DNA of 64,000 nt from Arthrobacter sp. SLBN-112 (GTDB lineage Bacteria; Actinomycetota; Actinomycetes; Actinomycetales; Micrococcaceae), in contig NZ_JAUSXY010000001.1 of NCBI RefSeq assembly GCF_030944625.1, positions 4,092,001 through 4,156,000 on the forward strand, given 5' to 3'. The notes beneath the pieces are model-generated. The model was not told where the DNA came from, made no database searches, and saw only the letters and a program-made list of their open reading frames with translations. A program made the translations under genes and the position numbers. The stretch's first letter is position 1. Every line of letters starts with the position of its first letter. Of this stretch, positions 8,777-17,079 are shown piece by piece.

Positions 8777-9183
8777 GCCAATGAATCACGCGTAAACGAT
8801 GCATCACCAGCCGGCACTGCCGTCACGACAAATTGGCCACTACTGGGCACAACGAATAGGTGTGCGATCTGACTCGCAATACCAAACAATCACCCTACTC
8901 ACGGTTTTGCGCCCCGCGCCAGTCAATAGTCTCTAATGCGACGAGAGGTGAGGGGGTATTGCGACTTTGCGGTAGGTCATGAACTTTTGGTTGGACGAGA
9001 ATGCCTTTAACTCTATGGTTCTGGCTTCACATCGCGAGCGACCTGCGTCAATCTTGAGGAAATCCTTGGTTGCTACGCGGCTAATACGAGCGTCTCCTGT
9101 GAGCGGCCGGACTAGTATTTGGTTGGAATTCCACTCCAGCAACAGGGTGGAATTCAATCCACTCAGCAAAATAGGGGACAGCT
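8777..9183. other. Intergenic region upstream of the Ltp-repeat gene
   Basis: I see no gene. The only structure I found is an inverted repeat, GAATTCCAC (9127-9135) and GTGGAATTC (9148-9156) with a 12-nt spacer, ending 27 nt before the next start codon. It could be an operator. Confidence 0.45.
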
Positions 9184-9762
9184 ATGTCTAATGTCGTATC
9201 ACCACCACCAAACGCTCCTAAAGCCAAGCGTCCTTGGTTCAAGAAAAAGCGGTGGTGGCTTGTCGGCATCATCATCCTGATCATCATCGTTTCGCCGAAG
9301 AACGGGTCCAGCAAGGACCAGGTTGCCAACACGGCACCGGAAATCTCCACTCCGGTTGCGTCAGTCCCCACCACGCCCACGGCTCCTTCCGCACCGGCAC
9401 CGACGCCGACTAAGACGGCTACCCCGACGCCACCTCCAGCGCCTCCGGCACCGAAGGTTCCATCCGAATACCAATCGGCCCTGGGCAAAGCCTCGTCCTA
9501 CTTCGACAACATGCACATGAGCAAAGCTGCGATCTACGACCAACTGACCTCACAGTACGGTGAGAAGTTCTCGCCCGAGGCAGCCCAGTATGCGGTCGAC
9601 AACCTCAAGGCGGACTACAACGTAGCCGCCCTGGCGAAGGCCAAGAGCTACCAAAAGAACATGAATATGTCGCCTGCCGGCATTTATGACCAGCTTGTCA
9701 GCCAGTACGGTGAGAAGTTCACCCCCGAGCAAGCCAACTACGCGGTTCAGAACCTGGGATAA
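9184..9762 (+). CDS. Membrane-anchored protein with two Ltp repeats
   Basis: This 192-residue protein has a short basic cytoplasmic tail, one transmembrane helix (about residues 22-37, WWLVGIIILIIIV), a Pro/Ala/Thr-rich linker (about 48-95), and two tandem repeats of about 45 residues. Each repeat has the pattern Y..AL.KA.SY...M.MS..GIYDQL.SQYGEKF.PE.A.YAV.NL. This is the Ltp repeat (PF07553), named from the superinfection-exclusion lipoprotein of streptococcal phage TP-J34. Actinobacteria carry many such proteins, usually of unknown role. No lipobox is visible, so this one is anchored by a helix. GGGGACAGCT precedes the ATG, and a clear terminator follows. Confidence 0.85.
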   Translation: MSNVVSPPPNAPKAKRPWFKKKRWWLVGIIILIIIVSPKNGSSKDQVANTAPEISTPVASVPTTPTAPSAPAPTPTKTATPTPPPAPPAPKVPSEYQSALGKASSYFDNMHMSKAAIYDQLTSQYGEKFSPEAAQYAVDNLKADYNVAALAKAKSYQKNMNMSPAGIYDQLVSQYGEKFTPEQANYAVQNLG

Positions 9763-9764
9763 GG

Positions 9765-9792
9765 AAAAGGCCCCTCTTCGGAGGGGCTTTTT
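9765..9792 (+). terminator. Intrinsic terminator after the Ltp-repeat gene
   Basis: GCCCCTC-TTCG-GAGGGGC forms a 7-bp stem with a stable UUCG-type loop. It is flanked by AAAAG on the left and TTTTT on the right, 3 nt after the stop codon. Confidence 0.92.
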
Positions 9793-10055
9793 CATGCCGA
9801 ATCCTCAAGCCCCTCATGGTACGACGCCAAGCATCAGCCATGGATCAAGATTCACTCAGTTTTCCGCCCGATGCTCTACACGTCGCCGGTGCAGAACCCC
9901 CCATGAACCATCCTTACGCCGGTCCGCCGCACGACCACCAGCGCAAACCGGGCTGGATTCCTTCCGCCGAGCGTGCCAACGTGCCAGGCATCTTCCCGAC
10001 GGGTAAACTTGCGGGCCAAGAGTTTTTGTCGGAGAACCCGCATAGGATTTCTTCC

Positions 10056-10805
10056 ATGAGGATTGCCGTTGCAGGGGGAACCGGGACAGTGGGCCGCCAC
10101 GTTGTGGCCATCGCCAGGGAGCGCGGACACCACGTGGTCAGCCTCAGCCGCACCGATGGGGTGGACCTGGTCACCGGGCGCGGCCTCGACCAGGCTCTCC
10201 AGGGTGTCGAAACCGTCATCGACGTCTCCGGCATCCAGGTCCTGTCCACCAAGAGAGCCGTTGATTTCTTCACCAACGCCACCCAGAACCTGCTGGCGGC
10301 CGAGAAAAAGGCCGGCGTGACGCACCACGTGGCGCTGTCCATTGTGGGCATCGATAAAGCCAATTCAGGACTGTACGCCGGGAAGCTGGTGCAAGAGGAC
10401 GAAGTCAAGCACGGCGGCATTCCCTGGACCATCCTCCGGTCCACCCAGTTCCACGAGTTCGTGCCGATGTCCATCAAAGCCGCCTCAGTGGGCCCGCTGG
10501 TCTTCGTGCCCACGATGCTCACCCAGCCGGTGGCGGCGAAGGAGGTGGCGGCTGCCTTGGTGGACGCGGCCGAGGCCGGTCCAAAGGGACGCATCCCGGA
10601 CCTTGGCGGCCCGCGGACCGAACAGCTGAAAGGGCTGGTCACGGCCTATCTGGCCAAGACGCGGCAGAAAAAACTGATCGTTCCGCTCCGGGTGCCCGGC
10701 CCCATGGGCAAGGCAATGCGCAAAGGCGGGCTGATCCCGGCGCCGGGTTCCGCCGTCGGACGCCAGACGTTCCAGGAGTGGCTCGACGCCATCGGCGCCG
10801 CGTAA
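10056..10805 (+). CDS. NAD(P)-binding NmrA-like SDR-family reductase
   Basis: This 249-residue Rossmann-fold protein opens with RIAVAGGTGTVGRHVVAIA, the GxxGxxG nucleotide-binding motif of atypical short-chain dehydrogenases. The sequence then follows the NmrA/NAD(P)H-binding pattern (VSGIQVLSTKRAVDFFTNATQNLL, TILRSTQFHEF). No classical YxxxK catalytic pair is obvious, as in NmrA-like sensors or reductases. The ATG at 10056, with AGGA upstream, is chosen because the Rossmann motif begins there. The gene stands alone, and the substrate is unknown. Confidence 0.87.
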   Translation: MRIAVAGGTGTVGRHVVAIARERGHHVVSLSRTDGVDLVTGRGLDQALQGVETVIDVSGIQVLSTKRAVDFFTNATQNLLAAEKKAGVTHHVALSIVGIDKANSGLYAGKLVQEDEVKHGGIPWTILRSTQFHEFVPMSIKAASVGPLVFVPTMLTQPVAAKEVAAALVDAAEAGPKGRIPDLGGPRTEQLKGLVTAYLAKTRQKKLIVPLRVPGPMGKAMRKGGLIPAPGSAVGRQTFQEWLDAIGAA

Positions 10806-10888
10806 AGCCAACGCTAAATGGGGCAGTTGCCCCATGCCCTTGCTGCGGCCCGGTCATAGGCTCGGGTCGTAGAGAAAAGGAGGCGGCC

Positions 10889-11644
10889 ATGACCATCTAC
10901 CAGCCGCAGTCATCAGCACAGGCAACACCAAAACTTGCCGAACTTCCCGAAGACCCTGCCGAGCACTTCGCCGGCTACGCCGTCCTGGGGCTGCCCTTTA
11001 CCAGCGGCCACTTCCTGGCGTTCCGGGACTTTCCGGTGAGCTCCGTGGGCCCCGGCTACCGCTCCGTCTGGCACCGCACGCCCGGCGGCGAGTGGACCCT
11101 CTACGCCAACGTCGCGCCCGAGTTCAGCTGCGCCCGCTACTTCGGGGCAGCCTTCCACCATACGGTGGAGACCGACGTCGACGTCCGGTGGAGCGGGCCG
11201 TTTACCGCCGTGATCACGGTTCCGGGCTTCGTGGACTGGCGCCTGGACCTGGGCACATCCGCGGCCACGAGGATGCTGACCGCCATGGCGGTGCGGATGC
11301 CGGAAAGCCTGTGGCGGAACGAGCTGGTGCTGCGGGCCATGGGAGCATTCGCCGGTCCACTGCTCGGCGCTGGCCGGATGAAAGTTTCGGGTGTGGTGCC
11401 CAACGGCCAGACGTTCCAGGCCCAGCCGCGGCAGCTATGGCTCGTCACGGATTCCCAGGCCTCCGTCGGCGGCGAGGACGCGGGAGTCCCGGGTGCACTG
11501 CCTGTCCAGGATCACCTGGCGGACTTCTGGCTTCCGCAACGTGGACTGTTCGGAGCGCAGGTGGGCGTCCGGTTCCCGTCCACCGCCCATCCTGCGGGAC
11601 CAGGAACTGTCCAGGCACGGACCAGGAAGAACCAGGCGGCATAA
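10889..11644 (+). CDS. Conserved hypothetical protein
   Basis: This 251-residue soluble protein starts at the ATG at 10889 behind a very strong AAAAGGAGG site. It has no signal peptide, no transmembrane helix and no motif I recognise. The middle part alternates short strands (VDVRWSGPFTAVITVPGFVDWRLDLGT) with helices and suggests an all-beta ligand-binding fold. It lies 48 bp upstream of the broken HD-GYP/LuxR gene on the same strand, so they may be co-transcribed. The strong ribosome site implies good expression. I cannot assign a function. Confidence 0.8.
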   Translation: MTIYQPQSSAQATPKLAELPEDPAEHFAGYAVLGLPFTSGHFLAFRDFPVSSVGPGYRSVWHRTPGGEWTLYANVAPEFSCARYFGAAFHHTVETDVDVRWSGPFTAVITVPGFVDWRLDLGTSAATRMLTAMAVRMPESLWRNELVLRAMGAFAGPLLGAGRMKVSGVVPNGQTFQAQPRQLWLVTDSQASVGGEDAGVPGALPVQDHLADFWLPQRGLFGAQVGVRFPSTAHPAGPGTVQARTRKNQAA

Positions 11645-11692
11645 CGGCCGACGACGCGCGGTCCCTACTGCCCGCGGCTCCGGCTTCCTAGA

Positions 11693-13266
11693 ATGGCAAC
11701 TGTGAAGCAGCCGCCGGCTGGACCCCGCCGCAGTGAAGTGCTGGCCGCGCTCTCCCTCGCCATCGATCTGGGCCTGGGCCAGCCCATGGAGCACATGCTG
11801 CGGTCCTGCCTGCTGGCGCTGCGGATCGCCGGTGCCGCGGGCGTAGACACCGCCGGCCAGGGCAGGCTCTACTATGCCAACCAGGTGGCCTGGATCGGCT
11901 GCCACGCGGACTCCTTCGAACTGGCGGCGCTGTTCACGGACGACATCGCGTTCCGTGCCGACTACTACAACCGCGACCAGCGGGGCCTGTCCATGTACGC
12001 CGGCATGTTCAGCCACGCCGGCGCGGGCCTGCCGCCGCTGGCCCGCGCGCGGCCAACTGGACCCGGTTCGCGGCGACCGGCAGCACCGCGGTGCGGACCA
12101 TGATCGCCTCGCACTGCATCTCCGCCGGTGCGCTGGCCAGCAATGTAGGGCTCGACGGCGGCGTGGCAGGACTGCTGGCCCACACCTTTGAGCGCTGGGA
12201 CGGCAAGGGCCTGCCGGAGGGAGTAGCGGGGCCGGACATCCCGCTGGAAATGCGGATCATGCACCTGGCGGACACTGCCGAAGTGTTCCTCCGCCAGGAG
12301 GGAGTGGCCGGCGCGGTGGCCATGGTGCGGGCCCGCCGCGGCAGCCAGTTCGATCCGGCCCTGGCCGGCCTGTTCATCGACCAGGCCCAGGCACTCACCG
12401 CAGGGCTCCTCGACGTCGACTGCTGGCAGGCGGCCCTTGACCTGGCACCCACTGACGCTCCGCTGTCCGGCAGCCAGCTGGACACGGTGCTGCGCGCCAT
12501 CGGCGACTTCGCAGACCTCAAGTCTCCCTACACGGCCGGACACTCCCGCGGCGTGGCGGCCCTCGCAGCCGTTGCCGGCGGGGAGCACGGGCTGGCCGCG
12601 GACGATGTCAGGGAGCTGCGCCGTGCAGGATGGGTGCACGACCTGGGCCGTTTGGGGGTGTCCAACCAGGTGTGGGACAAAAAGGAGCCCCTCTCCCAGG
12701 CGGATCTGGAACGTATCCACATGCATCCGTACCTGGGAGAACGGATCCTCAGCCGTGTTCCCGGGCTGAAGGGCGAGGCGGCCCTGACCGGCCTGCACCA
12801 TGAGCGGCTGGACGGGTCAGGCTACCCACGCGGGATTGGCGGAACGGAGCTGGGGATCAAGCAGCGCATCCTGGCGGCCGCGGACTCCTACCAGGCCTCA
12901 CTCGAGCCGCGCCCGCACCGGGCCGCGCTTCCGCCGGCAGATGCCGCTGCCCGGCTGCGGCGTGAAGTTTCGGCCGGCCGGATCAGCCGCGAAGCTGCCG
13001 ACGCCGTGCTCACAGCGGCCGGCCAGCAGCCCCACCGACGGCCTGCCCCTCCCGCCGGGCTCACCCGCAGGGAAGTGGAAATCCTCTGCATGCTGTGCCG
13101 CGGAATGCCTCCGGCCGAGATCGCCGCCAGCCTGTTTCTCGCGCGCAAGACCGTCCGCAATCACGTGGAGCACATCTACACCAAGATCGGTGCAACCAAC
13201 CGGGTGGGTGCCACATTGTTCGCGGTAAGGAACGGCCTGATCGAGCACGGGACCGCGCCCAACTAG
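11693..13266 (+). pseudogene. HD-GYP phosphohydrolase with C-terminal LuxR-type HTH, frameshifted
   Basis: Two open frames make one protein. The first (11693-12103) gives MATVKQPPAGPRRSEVLAAL to about GLPPLARAR. The second frame, from about 12045, reads ANWTRFAATGSTAVRTMIAS and runs to 13266. The switch lies in the GC-dinucleotide run near 12041-12050 and needs one missing base (or two extra). The joined protein has a degenerate HD-GYP-like half (HTFERWDGKGLP), a full HD-GYP domain (TAGHSRG, WVHDLGRLGV, HMHPYLGERIL, LHHERLDGSGYP), and a C-terminal LuxR HTH (LTRREVEILCMLCRG to NHVEHIYTKIGATNR). An intact form could couple cyclic-nucleotide or small-molecule phosphohydrolysis to DNA binding. 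A sequencing indel is possible. Confidence 0.8.
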
Positions 13267-13314
13267 CGGTCCCGTCCCTGGCTGTCCCCGCCCGCTGGGG
13301 CATATCTCTTGGGA

Positions 13315-14595
13315 CTATTGGCTGACAAGCCGCCACAGCGACGTGACCTCGGCCGAGCGCGCCGCGAACAGGGGATCATCACGGTCCGAGGCCTTCGGAT
13401 GCGTTGGCGTGGTGTCGAGCCGTTCCGTCACCTTCAGCCCGGCCGCTGTGATGGCGGCCAGCAGGTCCTCGCGCGACCGCAGGCCGAGATGCTCGGCAAG
13501 GTCGGAAAGGACAAGCCAGCCCTCACCGCCCGGCTCCAGATGGCCGGGGAGTTCGTTCAGGAACCGGAACAGCATCCTGCTCCCGGGATCGTAGACGGCG
13601 CTGTCCAGGCTGGAATGCGGCGTGGCCGGAATCCAGGGCGGGTTGCACACGATCAGCGGTGCCCGTCCGGGCGGGAACATGTCGGTCAGGACGGCCTCGG
13701 CGCGGTCCTGGACACCGAGGTTCCGGAAATTCTCCGCGGCGCAGGCGATTGCGCGCGATTCGTTGTCCGTGGCGATCACGCGGTGGACGCCCCGGCGCGC
13801 GAGGACGGCGGCGAGCACGCCGGTGCCTGTTCCGACGTCGAACGCAAGCGTGTCAGAAGGCAGTGCAGCGGCGGCCACGAGATCCACATACTCGCTTCGG
13901 GTGGGGAAGAACGTGCCGTAGTGCGGGTGGATGCGGCCCTGCAGGGCATCGACGTAGACCCCATTCCGCCGCCACTGGTGGGCGCCGATGGCCCCCACAA
14001 GCTCGTGCAGGGACACAACGGACGCTTCGCCGATGTCTCCGTACGCTTCCGCGGCGGCCTCCCTGATATCCGGTGCGCGGCGCAGCGGCACCACCGGGCC
14101 CGGGTCAAGGGGAATCAGCAGCAGGCCCAGAATGCGTGCGCGGTGCGAGGCGGACTGCCGGTGCCGGTAGAACTTCTCGGCAGGAGTTCCTGCGGTCTTC
14201 TTTCCGGCGCCTGTCCGACGGTCCATGGCGTTGAGGATCTGCCGCGCGTTGTGGAAGTCTCCGTGCCAGAGCATCGCGATCCCTTGTGATGCCATGCGGT
14301 ACGCATCGTCGGCCGTGAGGGAGTCGGAGACCACTTCGACGCGTGCCGGCGCCGGCCTGCCGTTCGCCGAACGCCACCGCGCGGTCACGCTGGCGCCGGC
14401 CTCAATCCAGTTCACGTACTCAGGCACATCAGCTGCGCGCGAAGGTTTTGGGTCAGAGGGCGGGATTCCCGCGGGAGCTGGGGTGCCAGTACGGATGAAG
14501 ATCCATTCCAAAATATTGGGGGCAACCGGATACGGACGATTGCAGCGGCGGTTCGACGACGTCCAAGGCGACGGGCCAGGATTCCAGACCGTCAT
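13315..14595 (-). CDS. Class I SAM-dependent methyltransferase (HemK/PrmC-like NPPW motif)
   Basis: The C-terminal half is a Rossmann methyltransferase. SAM-binding motif I (FDVGTGTGVLAAVLA) is at about residues 252-266, an acidic loop follows at ATDNES, and the NPPW catalytic motif is at about 318-321. NPPW/NPPY enzymes modify planar amino nitrogens such as glutamine or adenine. The N-terminal 200 residues are unusual and may be a substrate-recognition domain (DDAYRMASQGIAMLWHGDFHNARQIL). The start is uncertain: the ATG at 14595 has only a weak ribosome site, and a start nearer 14490 is possible. The target is unknown. Confidence 0.85.
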   Translation of the reverse strand: MTVWNPGPSPWTSSNRRCNRPYPVAPNILEWIFIRTGTPAPAGIPPSDPKPSRAADVPEYVNWIEAGASVTARWRSANGRPAPARVEVVSDSLTADDAYRMASQGIAMLWHGDFHNARQILNAMDRRTGAGKKTAGTPAEKFYRHRQSASHRARILGLLLIPLDPGPVVPLRRAPDIREAAAEAYGDIGEASVVSLHELVGAIGAHQWRRNGVYVDALQGRIHPHYGTFFPTRSEYVDLVAAAALPSDTLAFDVGTGTGVLAAVLARRGVHRVIATDNESRAIACAAENFRNLGVQDRAEAVLTDMFPPGRAPLIVCNPPWIPATPHSSLDSAVYDPGSRMLFRFLNELPGHLEPGGEGWLVLSDLAEHLGLRSREDLLAAITAAGLKVTERLDTTPTHPKASDRDDPLFAARSAEVTSLWRLVSQ

Positions 14596-14699
14596 CCGGC
14601 AGCAAACCCGGGGTTGGTCGATGGGGCGCTGAAGCCCTTGAACCTACATGTCAGGGTACAGGAGTGCCGCGGATTCCCTCTGGACAAGAAATAGTCTGT

Positions 14700-14731
14700 G
14701 CGTAGATAATCTTTATATAGATCATCTACGC
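14700..14731 (+). promoter_or_regulatory. Long palindrome upstream of the SRPBCC-MarR pair (probable MarR operator)
   Basis: GCGTAGATAATC (14700-14711) and GATCATCTACGC (14720-14731) are inverted repeats with 11 of 12 positions complementary, separated by TTTATATA. The site ends 11 nt before the ATG at 14743, with GGGAGG between. It is AT-rich in an otherwise GC-rich region and overlaps the expected promoter. This fits autoregulation by the MarR-type gene in the same operon. Confidence 0.8.
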
Positions 14732-14742
14732 GGGAGGCCATC

Positions 14743-15159
14743 ATGTGGGCATACGAGAACAGCATCGAAACTACCGCCGCGCCCGAAGCAATCTGGCGGC
14801 TCTGGTCCGACGTCGAGAACTGGGGCGCCTGGAACGGGGAGATCGAGAAAATCGAGATCAACGGCCCCTTCGCGGCAGGCACGCAGATCCTGATGACACC
14901 CCCGGGTGACGATCCGATTCCCCTGGTCATCGCCGAGGCCGTCGAAAACGAACGCTTCGTGGACGAGGCCCGCTTCGGTGACCTGCTGCTTCGTACCACC
15001 CACCGCATCGACCCGATCGGCCAGGGCCGGATCCGCGTGGTGTACAGGATGGAGATCACCGGCGACGGCGCCGACGAGGCCGGACCCCAGATTGGGCCCG
15101 GCATCACCGCCGACTGGCCCGAGACCATGGCTGCGCTGGTCAAGACGGCGGGCAGCTGA
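14743..15159 (+). CDS. SRPBCC (START/Bet v1-like) family protein
   Basis: This 138-residue protein belongs to the polyketide cyclase/dehydrase-like SRPBCC superfamily. It begins ENSIETTAAPEAIWRLWSDVENWGAWNGEIEKIEI, the typical first strand and W..W helix of the fold, and ends with the long helix over the hydrophobic cavity (PETMAALVKTA). Such proteins bind small hydrophobic ligands. GGGAGG lies 7 nt before the ATG. The stop overlaps the start of the MarR-type regulator (TGATG), so the two are translationally coupled and both are probably controlled by the palindrome at 14700-14731. Confidence 0.88.
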   Translation: MWAYENSIETTAAPEAIWRLWSDVENWGAWNGEIEKIEINGPFAAGTQILMTPPGDDPIPLVIAEAVENERFVDEARFGDLLLRTTHRIDPIGQGRIRVVYRMEITGDGADEAGPQIGPGITADWPETMAALVKTAGS

Positions 15160-15650
15160 TGCCGCTCGACCCCGGCGAGAGCCCCGGATTCCTGCTCTGG
15201 CACGCCACGCTGCGCTGGCAGCGGGACATCGCCGCAGCACTCGCGCCGCTCGATCTCACCCACGTGCAATTCGTGCTGCTCGCCTGCGCGTGGTGGCTGA
15301 ACGGCCAGGGTGAGCACCCGAACCAGCTGGCCCTGGCACGCCAGGCCGGCACCGACGTCAAGATGGCCTCCCAGGTCCTGCGCGCCCTCGAGGCCAAAGG
15401 ACTCATCGAACGGGAAGTCGATCCCGCGGACACCCGGGCCAAACGGCTGCGCGTCACCGATGCAGGAGCCGAGCTGGCGCCGCTGGCCATCGCCGCCGTC
15501 GAACTCGCTGACGCCAATTTCTTCGAGCCTGTGCCCGTGGACGATGCATTATCCCTGCTCCGCCGCTTGGCCCATCCCGACGTTACCGCGCCGCCAACAA
15601 CGACTGGCGGCAACCGCAAGCGATCTGCCCCGGCGCGAAAGGTTACGTAA
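15159..15650 (+). CDS. MarR family transcriptional regulator
   Basis: This 163-residue winged-helix regulator has the MarR core: helices RDIAAALAPLDLTHVQFVLLACAWW, recognition segment LARQAGTDVKMASQVLRALEAKGLIEREVDPADTRAKRLRVT (about residues 55-100), and a dimerisation helix at the end. The sequence DPADTRAKRL is the characteristic wing. It is coupled to the upstream SRPBCC gene through a TGATG overlap. The stop overlaps the convergent MmgE/PrpD gene by 8 bp. The likely operator is the palindrome before the pair; the inducer is unknown. Confidence 0.92.
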   Translation: MPLDPGESPGFLLWHATLRWQRDIAAALAPLDLTHVQFVLLACAWWLNGQGEHPNQLALARQAGTDVKMASQVLRALEAKGLIEREVDPADTRAKRLRVTDAGAELAPLAIAAVELADANFFEPVPVDDALSLLRRLAHPDVTAPPTTTGGNRKRSAPARKVT

Positions 15651-17079
15651 GGAGGGCGGGCTCCGAATCCGCGGCGAGCATGCCCAGGAGCGGCCCGGCG
15701 TCGTCCACGGACTCCAACCCCAGCACCATCCGGCTCACAGCGCTGACCCGTTCGGGAGGCAGCCTCGTGCCGGCCAGTCCCTCGAACTTGCCGATGGTTT
15801 CACGGTCGCTGAGCCGGTTGGTTGCGGCGCCCTTTGCCTTGACGGCCTGCACCCCGAACGAATCCGCATCCGTCTGCACGGTGAGGAACGGTTCGGCCGA
15901 TCCGCCGTGCTGCTCCGGGTCCACCTCCACACGGACGCGGCCCATGAGCTCCCTCAGCTGCGGATCGTTCCGGCCCTGTTCCGCCACCTGGTCCAGCCCG
16001 ACCTTGCCGTGTGTCAGCGCGGCCGCGAGGGCGAACTGCATGCTCAGCTGGGTTGAAACGAGGGACCGGACATCGGCGGTGCCGCACATGTCCGCAATGA
16101 GGGCGCTGGTCCTCACCGTGATCTTCTGGGTCGAGTCCGCGGTGAGCCCCCGGGCACGCAGGTCCAGGATCGCGTCAATGGCCGAGTGCGTGCTCCGGCA
16201 CGTGGCGTACGGCTTGATCGACGCCCGCAGGACCTGCCAGTCCTCCCCCAGGGTGTCAAAGAGCCGCGACTCCTGGACATCGCCCGGCTGGCCGTAGAGC
16301 TTCAGGAAGCTGCCCCACGGAGCGGAGAACACATCCCGGGGCCCGGTGAACCCGGCCCTGGCCAGCAGCGCACTGTTCAAGCCGGCTTCGGCAGCGCGCC
16401 CCACGTGCATGCGTTTGGACATGGCCCCGTCCCCGATGAAGGACCAGGTGCCGCCGGTGAACGAACCTGCCAGGCCGATGGCGGAAACCAGCTGCGGCGC
16501 GTCCAGCCCCAGGACCACGCCCGCCGCTACGACGGCCGCGAACGTGCCGGTCACCCCCGTGGAGTGCCAGCCTTGGTTGTTGACCGAAGCGTAGCCGCCC
16601 AGGGCGTCCTGGACCCGGCGGCCCACCTCATACCCGCTGACGACGGCGTGAAGGAGCCTTCCGCCGTCAACTCCCGTGCCGCCGTCGTCCGCTCCGCCCG
16701 CGGAACCGCCGGCCCGGACAGCCAGCGCAGCGAGTGCGGCCGGAACCACCACGGCCCCGGAGTGGTCGCACCCGCCGGAGTCATCCAGCTCAAAGGCGTG
16801 GCACGCCACGCCGTTGACGAAGGCGGCCGCCAGCGGCGGCAGCTCGGCGGGCGTGCCCCACACCGGCGAGCCCGTTCCAGGCGACGGGGTTCCGTGCGCT
16901 GCGGCGAGCGCTGACCTGCTGAGGTGGACCTCCCGCGACGCCGCACCTGCGATGCCTGCGCCCAAGGTGTCCAGCAGATGGAGTTTTGCCCGGTGCAGGA
17001 CCCCAGGAGGAATGTCCTCCGGAGACAGTGCCGTGACGAAGTCCGCTATGCGTTCTGATGCTGTCCGCTCTGGATTCAT
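15643..17079 (-). CDS. MmgE/PrpD family protein (possible epimerase or dehydratase)
   Basis: This 478-residue protein of the MmgE/PrpD superfamily includes 2-methylcitrate dehydratase, cis-aconitate decarboxylase and iminodisuccinate epimerase. Visible family features are LHLLDTLGAGIAG, FVNGVACHAFELDDSGGCDHSG, GWHSTGVTGTFAAVVAAG, SKRMHVGRAAEAGLNSALLARAGFTGP and IKPYATCRSTHSAIDAI. It is the last gene of a seven-gene operon and overlaps the preceding deacetylase-like gene by ATGA. No methylcitrate synthase or prp genes are nearby. An ArgH-like C-N lyase heads the operon, so I favour epimerisation or dehydration of an amino-dicarboxylate rather than methylcitrate. Confidence 0.88.
   Translation of the reverse strand: MNPERTASERIADFVTALSPEDIPPGVLHRAKLHLLDTLGAGIAGAASREVHLSRSALAAAHGTPSPGTGSPVWGTPAELPPLAAAFVNGVACHAFELDDSGGCDHSGAVVVPAALAALAVRAGGSAGGADDGGTGVDGGRLLHAVVSGYEVGRRVQDALGGYASVNNQGWHSTGVTGTFAAVVAAGVVLGLDAPQLVSAIGLAGSFTGGTWSFIGDGAMSKRMHVGRAAEAGLNSALLARAGFTGPRDVFSAPWGSFLKLYGQPGDVQESRLFDTLGEDWQVLRASIKPYATCRSTHSAIDAILDLRARGLTADSTQKITVRTSALIADMCGTADVRSLVSTQLSMQFALAAALTHGKVGLDQVAEQGRNDPQLRELMGRVRVEVDPEQHGGSAEPFLTVQTDADSFGVQAVKAKGAATNRLSDRETIGKFEGLAGTRLPPERVSAVSRMVLGLESVDDAGPLLGMLAADSEPALLT

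Noticed and set aside
8979..9191. 70-residue + strand reading before the Ltp-repeat gene
   Set aside because: There is no ribosome site. It overlaps the inverted repeat and the start region of the next gene, and its composition is non-coding-like.
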